From positions 8,618,001 through 8,682,000 of the forward strand of contig NZ_CP107960.1 in assembly GCF_036077095.1 (NCBI RefSeq): a DNA stretch of 64,000 bases, given 5' to 3'. Below the pieces are notes generated by a model. The model searched no databases. It worked only from the letters and a program-made list of their open reading frames with translations, and had not been told where the DNA came from. The stretch comes from Streptomyces sp. NBC_00376 (GTDB lineage: Bacteria > Actinomycetota > Actinomycetes > Streptomycetales > Streptomycetaceae). Below, piece after piece: positions 15,920 through 25,033 of the stretch; the stretch's first letter is position 1; each line of letters starts with the position of its first letter. Made by a program: the position numbers and the translations under genes.

Positions 15920-16280
15920 TCCGGATGGTCGCCGCGGTGTTCTGGATGCACGGGAGCGCACCTGTCGGTGGCGGGCAGGCGGCGGGCCAGGTCGGCGGGG
16001 GTGGCGGCGTCGGAGAGGCCGGCTCCGGGGCCAGCGCGAGGCTGGTGAAGGCGGCGAACTCGGCCTGCTGGGCGAGCGAGAGGTGCCCGCCGGCCTGCAA
16101 CAGGTGCTCCAGCAGTCCCCGGGCGGCTCCCTGGGCGAGGACGTCGTCGATGTGCGGGGCCGGCATCGGCCGCTGGGCCCGGTAGGGGTGGGCGTCGAGG
16201 CTGCCCGGTGCGGTGATCTCGTCGGCGACCTCACCGCGCCACTCTATGACCACGCCAGTGAGCTCACCCAACAGTTCCAT
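15920..16280 (-). CDS. Possible hypothetical protein, truncated
   Basis: A minus-strand frame starting at the ATG complementary to 16280 encodes about 100 plausible residues (MELLGELTGVVIEWRGEVAD, then a helical segment GLLEHLLQAGGHLSLAQQAE). It becomes proline-rich and then runs antisense through the STAND fragment. It may be the start of a gene whose 3' part was lost. No family was recognised. Confidence 0.3.
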
Positions 16281-16360
16281 AAGCTCTGGACGCCACCGCT
16301 GGACTCATGAGTCCATAGGAGATCGGAAGGGACCGGACCAGCGTCGTCAGGGAGTCGTCA

Positions 16361-16996
16361 ATGCCGCGCCGCGGAGTGAGAGTTCCAAGTGTTCGGCTGT
16401 GCGCGGGGATCGTGCTCGGCCCGGCTGCCGGGCTGGTGACACTGTGGCTGCTGGCCCTGCTCGGTCATGCCCTCTACACCTGGGAGAGCACGCTCGGACT
16501 GTTGCTGCTGCTGGGGAGTGGCATTGCCGTCGGTTGCGCCCTGACACTCACGCGACTGGGCACCGGCATCGGGTACTCGTGGGGGTTGCTGGGAGGGATA
16601 GCGGCCGGGTTCTTCTGCGCTCTGCACATGCAGTACCTCTCGTCCAACGCCCTGCACGACCGGGGCCGGGAGGTGTACGGCGTGATAGAGGAGGAGACCT
16701 CCTCGTCCTTCGACCCGGACGGCATCACGACCTACACCTACGCCGTCGCCTACCCGGGGAACCTGCGTCAGCGCGAGCTGTCCACAGTGAGCAGGGAGTT
16801 GCGGACCGGAGGTCGGTATCTCATCACCATCGACCCGCAGCGCAAGGTCCGCCCGGCCCTCGGTCCCAGACCCGGTAGGGACGTCTTCCGCCTCGTCTGG
16901 GAGATCGTGAGCGGCGTATTCGTCGTACTCTTCTGGACCGCCTCCGTCATGATGCGTTTCCGGCCGGACGAACTCGAAGGCTGGTGGGAGGCTTAA
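16361..16996 (+). CDS. Hypothetical membrane protein
   Basis: This 211-residue protein has three N-terminal transmembrane helices (about residues 12-35, 42-62, 68-88) and one C-terminal helix (about 175-195). They flank a soluble middle domain of about 80 residues (HDRGREVYGVIEEE to LITIDPQRKV) that is rich in strands and probably outside the membrane. No family name can be given. It stands alone with no obvious operon partner. Confidence 0.7.
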   Translation: MPRRGVRVPSVRLCAGIVLGPAAGLVTLWLLALLGHALYTWESTLGLLLLLGSGIAVGCALTLTRLGTGIGYSWGLLGGIAAGFFCALHMQYLSSNALHDRGREVYGVIEEETSSSFDPDGITTYTYAVAYPGNLRQRELSTVSRELRTGGRYLITIDPQRKVRPALGPRPGRDVFRLVWEIVSGVFVVLFWTASVMMRFRPDELEGWWEA

Positions 16997-17195
16997 AGGG
17001 TCTTAGCCGTAAACCACCCCTTGAACCCGCAGATGTGAGTGCATCCCGTCACCCTCGCGTCAGCCCACGAAAGGCGATTGGCGTCCCGGCCGGCTTCCGG
17101 CACCGACCACCACCAGGCGTGCCGCGAAGCTGTCCGAATGCGGATGGCTGGTCTCCGTCTCGCGCTGCCCGGACGGCGGCCGCCACAGTGGCGCG

Positions 17196-17450
17196 ATGGA
17201 CGCAGGACTCGCCGCCGTGCTCGGCGCCACCGTCGGAGCCCTCGGTACAGCGGCGACGGGTGCCACCGCAGCACTCCTCAGCCGCAGTGCAGCCTGCCAC
17301 CAGACCAGGACCGAGACCCTCCGGGCTCTACGAGAGGCGAGACGGACCACCGACACCAACTACGCCGAGACCGCCGGGCGCTACAAAGACATGCTTGCCA
17401 CCACGCTCAGTCCGCTCGATAGCCCAGCCCGCCCGCTCTCGCACCGTGTA
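17196..17450 (+). pseudogene. Probable truncated small hypothetical protein
   Basis: The frame begins MDAGLAAVLGATVGALGTA, a glycine-alanine membrane helix, followed by a charged coil (TETLRALREARRTT). After about 80 residues it loses coding character and overlaps the start of the P450 gene. It resembles the start of small Streptomyces membrane-anchored proteins and is probably truncated. Confidence 0.35.
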
Positions 17451-17463
17451 CCGGAGGTAGCTC

Positions 17464-18720
17464 ATGACGGCACAACAACGTACTGCCCAGCATGTCCCGG
17501 TCCTGCGCCTGGACCCGACCGGCGCCGACCACCAGGGCGAAGCCGCACGGCTGCGAGAGCTCGGCCCGGTCGTGAAGGTGATACTGCCCGGCGACGTGGA
17601 AGCCTGGGCCGTCACCACGCACCAGCTCGTCACGGAATTGGTGACTGATCCGCGGGTCAGCAAGGACTGGCACCGGTGGACGGACATCCGCACCAACCGG
17701 ATTCCCGAGGACTGGCCGCTGACCGGCATGGTCAAAATCACCAACATGGTGACGGCTGACGGCGACGACCATCGCCGCCTGCGCCGCGTCGTCACCCAGG
17801 TCCTCACCCCCGAACGTGTCCGGGCCATGCGCCCGCAAGTGACCGAACTCGCCCGCGGCCTCGTCCAGGCGTTGCCCGAGCGCACCGGCCCGGACGGCTC
17901 GGTCGACCTGCGTGAGCACCTGGCCTACCCGCTGCCGATGAACGTCATCTGCGACATCATCGGAGTCCCCGGCCCGCTCCGGTTCCAGCTGCGGCGCCTG
18001 GTCCGGTCCATCTTCGACTCCACCGCAGAGCCTGAAGAAGTCCTCTCGACACAACGCCTCATCTACGAACTCCTCGACAAGGTCGTCGCACACAAGCGCC
18101 GCACACCGGGCGACGACCTCACCAGCGCCCTGATCGCCGCCCAGAGGGACAACCCCGGCATCCTCAGCGACGCAGAGCTGACCGGAACCCTCTGGCTGAT
18201 GGTCGCCGCCGGTCACGAAACCACCCTCAGCCTCATCACCAACGCGCTGCGCGCCCTGCTCACCCACCCCGGCCAACTCGATCTCGCGCTGAGCTCCGCC
18301 CCCTCCGTCTGGCCCGACGTCGTCGAGGAAACTCTGCGCTGGGACGCCCCCATCGGAAACTTCCTCGCCCGCTACCCACGCGAGGACCTGGACATAGGCG
18401 GCGTGACCATACCCGCTGGCGACGCCATCCTCGCCCCCTACAGCGCGGCCGGCCGCGACACCGCCCAGCACGGCCAGGACGCCGACCGGTTCGACCTCAC
18501 CCGAACTCAGTCCCGGCACCTGGCCTTCGGCGGTGGCCCCCACGTCTGCCTTGGCGCACCCCTGGCACGTATGGAAGCCGCGATTGCTCTCGAAGCCCTG
18601 TTCAGCGCGTACCCCGGACTCTCACTCGCCACCAACCCCGAATCCCTCGTGCCCGTGCCGTCCCTGATCTCCAACTCCGTCCAAACCCTCCCCACCCACC
18701 TGAACCAGGCCCGCCCATGA
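17464..18720 (+). CDS. Cytochrome P450
   Basis: This 418-residue soluble bacterial P450 has the I-helix oxygen-activation motif AGHETT (residues about 250-255), the K-helix ExxR (EETLR, near 290) and the heme loop FGGGPHVCLGAPLAR with the cysteine ligand. It should hydroxylate or epoxidise a small molecule, with electrons from a ferredoxin and reductase that are not encoded nearby. GGAGGTAGCTC precedes the ATG. The substrate cannot be inferred because no biosynthetic cluster surrounds it. Confidence 0.95.
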   Translation: MTAQQRTAQHVPVLRLDPTGADHQGEAARLRELGPVVKVILPGDVEAWAVTTHQLVTELVTDPRVSKDWHRWTDIRTNRIPEDWPLTGMVKITNMVTADGDDHRRLRRVVTQVLTPERVRAMRPQVTELARGLVQALPERTGPDGSVDLREHLAYPLPMNVICDIIGVPGPLRFQLRRLVRSIFDSTAEPEEVLSTQRLIYELLDKVVAHKRRTPGDDLTSALIAAQRDNPGILSDAELTGTLWLMVAAGHETTLSLITNALRALLTHPGQLDLALSSAPSVWPDVVEETLRWDAPIGNFLARYPREDLDIGGVTIPAGDAILAPYSAAGRDTAQHGQDADRFDLTRTQSRHLAFGGGPHVCLGAPLARMEAAIALEALFSAYPGLSLATNPESLVPVPSLISNSVQTLPTHLNQARP

Positions 18721-18774
18721 ACCACCACCCCAACACCATGGCCACCGCTGACACGTGCCCCCAAGGAGCTGAGG

Positions 18775-19170
18775 TTGATCCCCCACCACCTCGTCAGCAA
18801 GAGCGCCGGCATCGCGCTCGACCTCGCGACCGGCCTGGCCCGCGACCCGAACGACGGGCCCGGCAAAGCCATCTTCTTCTCCGACGCCACCCTCTGGTTT
18901 TGCAAACAGGGCAAGGACTGGGCGGACTTCGGCGCCGACTACGAAGCCGTCATCGACGAACTCATCAAAGCACCGGTCCCGCAGCTCTACATGACGCTCG
19001 TGCAGAAGGCCCACGCCATCCTGTGCGACGCCAGCCGCGACGGGGTGCGGCTGTATTACCTGGGCGGCGACGTCGAACACGTCACCCCGCAGGTACGCGC
19101 CGACGTGCCTCCTCGAGCACGGGGCCCCGGATCTCGCAACAGACATTGGCGAGCTTCGTGGACTGGATGA
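18775..19170 (+). CDS. Hypothetical protein downstream of P450
   Basis: This frame of about 131 residues uses a TTG start, preceded by AAGGAG at good spacing. The first 105 residues look genuine (LVSKSAGIALDLATGLARD, FSDATLWFCKQGKDWADFG, LYYLGGDVEHVTPQV). The last 25 are arginine- and proline-rich, so the 3' end may be altered. No family was recognised. It follows the P450 on the same strand and may be co-transcribed with it. Confidence 0.5.
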   Translation: MIPHHLVSKSAGIALDLATGLARDPNDGPGKAIFFSDATLWFCKQGKDWADFGADYEAVIDELIKAPVPQLYMTLVQKAHAILCDASRDGVRLYYLGGDVEHVTPQVRADVPPRARGPGSRNRHWRASWTG

Positions 19171-19269
19171 CCTGCATGTCTGGGAGCTTACGACCGCACC
19201 CCGCGCACCGCCCGGCCTTTCCCCTCCGGTTGCCCCATCCGGGTACCCTCCCCGTCTTCCATCGCCATG

Positions 19270-19310
19270 CCCCCACCGCCCGGCGCCGTGGGAACGCCGG
19301 GCGGTGGGGG
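19270..19310. terminator. Strong bidirectional hairpin
   Basis: The arms CCCCCACCGCCCGGCG (19270-19285) and its exact complement (19295-19310) form a 16-bp perfect stem with a 9-nt loop. It lies between two convergent units, the P450 side and the erythromycin-esterase-like gene, and probably terminates both. Confidence 0.8.
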
Positions 19311-19461
19311 CGGCGGGGCTTCGAATGCGGTGGAACGGGGGCGTGACGGACACGGACGGGTGAGATGCGCCACGACGCGGGAGGTGTTCGGGGCGTGCGG
19401 GCGTGACATGGCTCGCGCCCGGCCATGACCTCGGCTCCCTCTGGTTCGAAGCGCCGGGCCG

Positions 19462-20832
19462 TCACGGCTTCAGCTTGTCGGCCTCCCGGACCTCGTGGAG
19501 GTGAATGAGGACGTCGAAGGACTTGGCGAGCGCGACGTCGCGCGGCTCCACGGGGAACTGCGTGCCGACACCGAGCGTGGGCCGGGCGACGTTCAGCCAG
19601 GTCCGCGCCGCGGCCGGGGCGGTACGCAGGTCCAGATAGAAGTCCCGGTAACGCACCTGGTCGAGGGTGTGCTCGTTCCTGCCGGGGCCGGCCGTGCCCA
19701 CGGTGTACTTCTTCCACTCACCGCCGACGGCGTCCTCCTTCGAGAGGAAGGAGCCCTGGTTGAAGGTGGAGCCGATGGGAAGGTAGCTCCGGCCCATCGT
19801 GTCGCGCAGGAACGATCCCTGTGTCTTCGGGTACACCTGCGGGTTGCTGGCGAGGTAGCCGACGTGGTCGTTGTGCGCCGACAGCAGGATCTTGCCACCG
19901 GTCTTCTTCTGCCACCAGGTGACGTTCTGGGCCATCACCTCGTCGCGGAAGCGCTGGAAATCGGCCAGCGAGTTCGTGTCGGCGGGGTTCATGGTGAGGA
20001 ACTTGGCCGTCTGGGCGATCGAGCGGGCGTTCTGCTCGGCCCAGTCGAATGCCTCGCCGTCCGAGCCCTTCAGGCCACTGATCAGTTCCAGGGCCTGCTG
20101 CGCCCTGGCGGCGAGCTGCTGCCGTTCCGTGAGTGGTTTGCCCAGGTAGGCGAAGACGTCGTCGATCGGACGCAGTCCGGTGTAGAGCTCGTTGAGCTTC
20201 GGCAGCACATCCGGGTGGTTCTCCTCCACATAGCCGGTCACCCGGCCGAAGAACTCGTCGTCCATCGCGGGGGCGCCGATGTCGTCGCCCATGAAGTGGA
20301 CGGGGCGGTCGGGGTGTTGGCTGTTGTAGTCACGCATCCACTCGATGAGTGCGAGGAACTCCTCGCGCTCCCAGGGGGAGTTGGCGAACACCTTCTTGGC
20401 CAGTTTGCGGGCGTCGCCCTTGCCGGTCTGGAGGTACTCGTCGACCTCGAGCCCCCCGGACCAGCTCAGCTCCAGGGCGAAGGTGGTGAAGCCCTTCTTC
20501 TCGACGAGGTGGCGGAAGACCCGTTCCTTCATGGTGAAGAACTCGTGGGATCCGTGGGTGGCCTCGCCGAGCCCGACCACCTTGGCGTCGCCGACCATCG
20601 CGCTCAGGGCCCGCAGGTCGGCCGTGTTCCCGCCCGGCTCGGTCGAGCGCAGCTGGTGTGCCGCCTGCTCCAGCGCCTGGACGGGACTCTGCTTCCCGCC
20701 GCCCGCGCCTGCGGTGGCCGCGTTCTCGGCGGTGGCGGCCTGGACCGCCACAGGAACGAGGACCGCTCCCGCCGCGACGGCCGCCGCCGCGAACAATACG
20801 CGCCGGCCGATGTGCTTCCGGTGCCTCGTCAT
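19462..20832 (-). CDS. Erythromycin-esterase-family secreted protein
   Basis: This 456-residue protein has a basic N-terminus and hydrophobic signal segment (RRVLFAAAAVAAGAVLVPVAV) ending near AATAENA, so it is probably exported. The mature part has the Ere signature GLGEATHGSHEFF (near residue 90), then ALELSWSGG and FMGDDIGAP. Ere enzymes hydrolyse the macrolactone of erythromycin, but most actinobacterial homologues have no proven substrate. An active-site role for the Glu and His in GEATHGSHE is known for the family. Macrolide resistance is possible but unproven. Confidence 0.85.
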   Translation of the reverse strand: MTRHRKHIGRRVLFAAAAVAAGAVLVPVAVQAATAENAATAGAGGGKQSPVQALEQAAHQLRSTEPGGNTADLRALSAMVGDAKVVGLGEATHGSHEFFTMKERVFRHLVEKKGFTTFALELSWSGGLEVDEYLQTGKGDARKLAKKVFANSPWEREEFLALIEWMRDYNSQHPDRPVHFMGDDIGAPAMDDEFFGRVTGYVEENHPDVLPKLNELYTGLRPIDDVFAYLGKPLTERQQLAARAQQALELISGLKGSDGEAFDWAEQNARSIAQTAKFLTMNPADTNSLADFQRFRDEVMAQNVTWWQKKTGGKILLSAHNDHVGYLASNPQVYPKTQGSFLRDTMGRSYLPIGSTFNQGSFLSKEDAVGGEWKKYTVGTAGPGRNEHTLDQVRYRDFYLDLRTAPAAARTWLNVARPTLGVGTQFPVEPRDVALAKSFDVLIHLHEVREADKLKP

Positions 20833-20915
20833 GTCGTACCCCTCAACTTGCTTTCTTGTGCTTGAGAAGGATCCTCGCCTGTGATTGCCCCGCCGCGCGC
20901 TGAGGCCAGCCTCCG

Positions 20916-20944
20916 AAATGCCCCGGGGGATATCCCCCGGGCAT
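20916..20944. terminator. GC-rich hairpin upstream of the Ere-like gene
   Basis: An inverted repeat reading AATGCCCCGGGGGA, then ATCCCCCGGGCATT, lies about 85 bp upstream of the Ere-like start. It can terminate minus-strand transcripts coming from the remnants at 21.0-21.9 kb or act as an operator. The sequence alone does not decide between these. Confidence 0.55.
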
Positions 20945-21013
20945 TGTCAACTTGTTGGTGTGCGGTTACTTGAGGGTGTGCGGGGGTGTGCTGGGCTTGG
21001 TTCCGCCTCTGGT

Positions 21014-21196
21014 TCAGGCCTCGGTGGGCATGGCGGTAGTGCCAGTGATCTCGTTCCAGGTTCCGAAGCGGTGGCGCATCTCGGTTCGGTAGCCGGTGGC
21101 GGTCATCCGGTGGCGGCGGGGCCGGAAGTGCGGTGAGATCTGACTGAACGCGGACAGGAACCTCTGGGTTCTGCCGACTGTGCGGAAGCCCTTCAT
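21014..21196 (-). pseudogene. IS6-family transposase, C-terminal remnant
   Basis: About 60 residues read MKGFRTVGRTQRFLSAFSQ followed by PHFRPRRHRMTATGYRTEM and WNEITG. This is the conserved C-terminus of IS6-type transposases, after the DDE core. The core itself is missing, so only a scar remains. It is fused to unrelated upstream sequence. Confidence 0.7.
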
Positions 21197-21357
21197 CGCG
21201 CGTTCGCGCTGCCTCGTCGGCTGATGGGAGTTCTGTGTCCGGAGCGGAGGTCGGGTACGAAGGCCCGCTTCACGATGCGGCGGAAACGTTGACGCTGGTC
21301 GGGGGTGAGGCGGTGAAGGTCGGCGGTGAAGCGGGGCGTGGCCTCGTAGGTCGGCAC
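21193..21357 (-). pseudogene. Truncated RelE/ParE-like toxin gene
   Basis: From a GTG complementary to 21355-21357 the frame reads VPTYEATPRFTADLHRLTPD then FRRIVKRAFVPDLRSG. This is the N-terminal third of a RelE/ParE-like protein family common in Streptomyces. The rest is lost at the junction with the IS6 remnant. No antitoxin gene is adjacent. Confidence 0.5.
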
Positions 21358-21559
21358 GACGGAGTCCTCCAAGAAGCACGAAGCCCCCGGCACTGCCGGG
21401 GGCGGAAAGTGTCTTGCTCGGGTTGAAGGGAGTCGGTGAGGTAGTGCGGGGAGCGGTGCGCAGGTACGCGCGATGGAGTCTTCTATGGGCGGTTGTTGGC
21501 GAGAACCGGTGTCAGGCGGTGTGGCGTCGGCCACGGACGAGCCGTGCGGTCAAGGGGTG

Positions 21560-21860
21560 GTCAAGGGCCAAAACGGACACCGGAGCCGGGGCGGGCAGAC
21601 CGCGGACAAGGGGTGATCGGCCAATGCGTCGCAGGCCACCGACCGGGAGCGTTCAAGGTCGGAGCGCTGGTAGATCAGCGCGGCCTTCTCCGACGACTGG
21701 CCGGCGCGAACCATCGTGTCCTTGAGGGTGGCCGCAGACCGGGTGGCCAGGGTGTGCCCAGTGTGACGAAGGTCGTAGAAGCGAAAGTTGCAGGCCGGCC
21801 AACCTCCGCCCGGGCCCTTCGCCACTTTCGCGCGAAGATGGACCGGCGGAACGGGTTCCC
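21560..21860 (-). pseudogene. Tyrosine recombinase (integrase), C-terminal fragment
   Basis: The minus strand encodes FRFYDLRHTGHTLATRSAA with the RHTxH box and MVRAGQSSEKAALIYQRSD, which carries the late histidine-equivalent/arginine region and a candidate catalytic tyrosine. The N-terminal part and core-binding domain are absent. This is the tail of an integrase of a lost plasmid or integrative element. Confidence 0.65.
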
Positions 21861-21953
21861 CCGCTCCGCCAGTGACAAGGTGAACCGTCCGTGGCGTCTT
21901 AGAGGTGAGAGCGGTTCGCGAGAGCGCGGCCGGAAGGGGAGGACACGGATCGC

Positions 21954-22481
21954 ATGGGCGCGTTCGGCGGCAGACACGACGACCGGCTGGCGGAGTTCCA
22001 GGAGTTCGCGAGCACGGCCGGCCCCTGGCTCTTCCGTACGGCGCTGCTGCTGACCGGCGGGGACTGGTACCAGGCGGAGGATCTGGTGCAGACGGCGCTG
22101 GCCAGGGCCTTCGCCTCCTGGGGACGAGTGCGGCGCGCGGACAGCCGGGACGCCTACGTCCGCACCGTCCTGGTCCGCGTCCATCTCTCGCAACGGCGGC
22201 TGCGGCGCAGCACGGAGCGGCCCGTCGAGGCGGTGCCCGACAGTGCGTTGGACGTTCATGGCGACCCGGCCCTGCGCGTGGCACTGCTCGCGGCCCTGGC
22301 CCAGCTATCGCCCAAGGACCGGGCCGTGCTGGTGCTGCGTTACTGGGAGGACCGCAGTGTCGAGCAGACCGCCTCGGAACTCGGCCTGCGGCCGGGCACG
22401 GTGCGCAATCGCAGCATGGCCGCGCTGGCCAGGCTCCGCGAACTGCTCGGCAGCGAGCGCGAATCGCTCACCACGATCTGA
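21954..22481 (+). CDS. SigE-family RNA polymerase sigma factor
   Basis: This 175-residue sigma factor of the actinobacterial SigE (ECF) group has region 2 (LLLTGGDWYQAEDLVQTALARAF, SRDAYVRTVLVRVHLSQRR) and region 4 (LSPKDRAVLVLRYWEDRSVEQTA, then RNRSMAALARLRELL). The next gene, 19 bp downstream, encodes a single-pass membrane protein and is probably its regulator. Its own promoter is not identifiable. It was probably a self-contained signalling pair before the surrounding insertions. Confidence 0.92.
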   Translation: MGAFGGRHDDRLAEFQEFASTAGPWLFRTALLLTGGDWYQAEDLVQTALARAFASWGRVRRADSRDAYVRTVLVRVHLSQRRLRRSTERPVEAVPDSALDVHGDPALRVALLAALAQLSPKDRAVLVLRYWEDRSVEQTASELGLRPGTVRNRSMAALARLRELLGSERESLTTI

Positions 22482-22500
22482 GAGAGGGGCAGAGACAGAC

Positions 22501-23466
22501 ATGAAGCTGGACGAGCACGAACTGAACAAGGTCATGGGGGAAGCCGTCGGCGATGTGCGACCGCCGACGCGCGCCCTGGTCGACGGAGCGACGCGCCAGG
22601 GCAGGCGGATGCGCAGCCGACGCCGGATCGCGGTCGGCGTGGGCGTGCTCGCGGTCGCCGGGGTGGTGGCGGGAGCGTCGCTGTTCGGCGCGTACTTCCC
22701 GACGTATACGGTCGATGTGGAGACGCTTTCGGCGGGGCCAGGCGCCAAGCCGGGCAAGGTGACAATCCCTGACTTCTCGAAGCTGCCGAAGAATCCGCAG
22801 CCGCCGGCCGGGACAGAGCGGATCACGGGGCGGGCGACCGTGCAGACGCTGAAAGAGCTGATGCCCCAGGAACGGACCTCGGGGTACGAGAGCCAGCAGA
22901 GTCCCCCGATGGGGTATGAGGTCTTCGGCCGGCTCAGAACCGAGGGCTGGCCGGCCGGGGCGGAGGTGCAGGTCAATCTGCAGCTGAGCTTCGGGCGCGA
23001 CATGTTCGTCCAGCAGCACGGGACGGAGCCGGCGCACACCTTGAAGGGGTTCTACTCCTGCGAGCATCGCGTGCCGGAGGGCGGGAAGATGTCCGCCTGC
23101 GGGGTCTCCAACCTGCGCGACGGCTCGGTACTGATGGTGTACGAGGACCAGTCCGGGCTGCTGCTGAGGCGGCACGCGGATCTGCTCCGTACGGACGGGA
23201 TGCGGGTCGTCGTGGGCACGTCCAACGGCGCGGACATCGAAGACGGGCCCGTCGTCGATCTCGACCCGCCGCTGAGTCTGGACGAGTTGCGTTCGATCGT
23301 GACGAGTTCGCGCTGGCAGTACTTCGTAGACTCGCAGGTCAACCAGAAGGCGAAAAGTCTCAAGCCGCACACGGACCGGAGCCAGCAGATCCCGGCCGAC
23401 GGCTCGATTCCCACCGACGACTCTCGGGGCACCACGGCGAAGCCGTCCAGCTCGGCCAGGCACTGA
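22501..23466 (+). CDS. Membrane-anchored partner of the SigE-family sigma factor
   Basis: This 321-residue protein has a cytoplasmic N-terminus (MKLDEHELNKVMGEAV), a basic stretch, one transmembrane helix (IAVGVGVLAVAGVVAGASLF, residues about 41-62) and a large extracellular domain. This layout follows many SigE-family genes and suggests an anti-sigma or signal-transducing role. No zinc-binding anti-sigma motif was seen. GAGAGGGG precedes the ATG. A longer in-frame start was rejected because it would overlap the sigma gene heavily. Confidence 0.75.
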   Translation: MKLDEHELNKVMGEAVGDVRPPTRALVDGATRQGRRMRSRRRIAVGVGVLAVAGVVAGASLFGAYFPTYTVDVETLSAGPGAKPGKVTIPDFSKLPKNPQPPAGTERITGRATVQTLKELMPQERTSGYESQQSPPMGYEVFGRLRTEGWPAGAEVQVNLQLSFGRDMFVQQHGTEPAHTLKGFYSCEHRVPEGGKMSACGVSNLRDGSVLMVYEDQSGLLLRRHADLLRTDGMRVVVGTSNGADIEDGPVVDLDPPLSLDELRSIVTSSRWQYFVDSQVNQKAKSLKPHTDRSQQIPADGSIPTDDSRGTTAKPSSSARH

Positions 23467-23588
23467 TCCGTCCCAGAGGCGGACCACGCCGATCACGGCC
23501 ATCGCGGGGCAGTCGCGCCCGCCAACCGCCAGCAGATGCAGCTCAGTAGATGCCAAAAGGTCACCTAAATCACCGGTATTGCAGCTAG

Positions 23589-25030
23589 TAGTGCTTGGTC
23601 ATGTTGGTGCGGGGTCTGGCATGTTGCGGTGACAGGTGGGGCAGGCGCCGGTCCAGATCGCGAGGAGTATCTGCAGCTCGTGGACGACTCGGTAGAGGCT
23701 CAGGCCGACGCCGTCTCTTTTGGGGATCGGCTCAGTCGCTGCAGGGTGCAGAAGGCGTGGGCGACCGAGACGAGGGTGACGTGGTGGTGCCAGCCTGGCC
23801 AGGTTCGGCCTTCGAAGTGGGCCAGGCCCAGGGCCTGTTTCATCTCGCGGTAGTCGTTCTCGATGCGCCAGCGGAGCTTCGCGGTGCGCACGAGGACGGG
23901 CAACGGGGTGGTTGCGGGCAGGTTGGAGAGCCAGAACTGCACGGGCTCGTCCTGGTCGGCGGGCCATTCGGCCAGCAACCAGCGGACCGGAAGCTCGGTG
24001 GCGGCCGTGGCCTTGCGGATCTCGCGTCCGGCGGGCCGGATCCGCAGGGCCACGAAGCGCGAGTACATGCGTTTGTGCCCGCTGCGGCCACTGCCCGGCC
24101 GTGATCCCTCCCTCCACTGCACCGGCCGCGCGGAAGACTTTCCGGCCGCGATGACCAGGCTCTTCACCCTCCGGGCCGGCTCGGGGTAGGCAGGAACCGG
24201 CCGTCTGCCCCGGCCTGTGCAGGCCGGGGCAGACGGCTGTGCGTCCTCGGGCTGTGCGGTGGTCGAGGTCGAGATGCCCACCACGTAATCGAGACCGCGT
24301 TCTTCCAGGCCGAGCCGGAAGGCGGCGGTGTCACCGTAGCCGCCGTCGGCGATGACCTGGGGCACCTCGATGCCCCAGGACCGCGTCTCGTCGATCATGT
24401 CGAGGGCCAGCTGCCACTTCTCGACATGGCCCACCTGGGCAGGGATGGCGCACTTGCCACGGCGGGCCACTTTGGCCTGATCGGCCTTCGGCGAGGCGGG
24501 ATCCCAGCTCCCGGGCAGGAACAGACGCCAGTTCACCGCCGCCGAGGCGCCGTTGGAAGCCAGGTGCAGCGACACCCCGGCCTGGCAGTTGGTGACCTTG
24601 CCCGCAGTGCCGGTGTACTGCCGGGTCACACACGCCGACGCATCCCCGTCCTTGAGGAACCCGGTGTCATCGATGATCAACGCGGTGGGCTTGACGACCG
24701 GCTGCATACGCCAGGCCAGACGGGCCCGCACATGCGCCGCATCCCACGGGCTGGAGGTGATGAAGTGGGCCAGCGCCTGCCGGTTCCCGTCTTCGCCCAG
24801 GCGGGCGGCCATCGGTTCCACCGACTTGCGCCCGCCGTCCAGCAGCAGGCCCCGCAGATAGACCCCACCCCACCGACGCTGATCCGCTCGCGCGAACGGC
24901 TCGAACATCTCCGCCGCGAAGTCCTCCAGATCACACCGGACCGCAGCCAACTCCCCACTCAGCACGTCCTGTCAACGACACGACCCATCAAGAAGACACG
25001 CCATCGCAGACCGCACATGACCAAGCACTA
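23589..25030 (-). mobile_element. IS701-family element IS701b, copy 2 (inverted)
   Basis: This is a complete 1442-bp copy, inverted relative to 5461-6902, with the same TAGTGCTTGGTCATG ends. CTAG flanks it at 23585-23588 and 25031-25034. The left flank is unique DNA and the right flank is the next IS. Confidence 0.95.
23700..24965 (-). CDS. IS701-family transposase (IS701b copy 2)
   Basis: This 421-residue protein is nearly identical to the copy at 5526-6791, with TAATEL in place of TATTEL. All IS701 motifs (IIDDTGFLKDG, VIADGGYGD, IENDYREMKQ) are intact. Two intact transposases at both ends make mobilisation of the intervening DNA plausible. Confidence 0.94.
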   Translation of the reverse strand: MLSGELAAVRCDLEDFAAEMFEPFARADQRRWGGVYLRGLLLDGGRKSVEPMAARLGEDGNRQALAHFITSSPWDAAHVRARLAWRMQPVVKPTALIIDDTGFLKDGDASACVTRQYTGTAGKVTNCQAGVSLHLASNGASAAVNWRLFLPGSWDPASPKADQAKVARRGKCAIPAQVGHVEKWQLALDMIDETRSWGIEVPQVIADGGYGDTAAFRLGLEERGLDYVVGISTSTTAQPEDAQPSAPACTGRGRRPVPAYPEPARRVKSLVIAAGKSSARPVQWREGSRPGSGRSGHKRMYSRFVALRIRPAGREIRKATAATELPVRWLLAEWPADQDEPVQFWLSNLPATTPLPVLVRTAKLRWRIENDYREMKQALGLAHFEGRTWPGWHHHVTLVSVAHAFCTLQRLSRSPKETASA

Positions 25031-25033
25031 CTA

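Noticed and set aside
15249..16310. A 353-residue frame joining IS3 OrfB antisense-frame sequence to the STAND fragment
   Set aside because: The first 90 residues are an alternative frame of OrfB; only 15541-15905 resembles a real protein.
19495..20865. 456-residue plus-strand frame opposite the Ere-like gene
   Set aside because: Valine/glycine/arginine-rich translation typical of antisense high-GC DNA; the minus strand has a clear signal peptide and Ere motifs.
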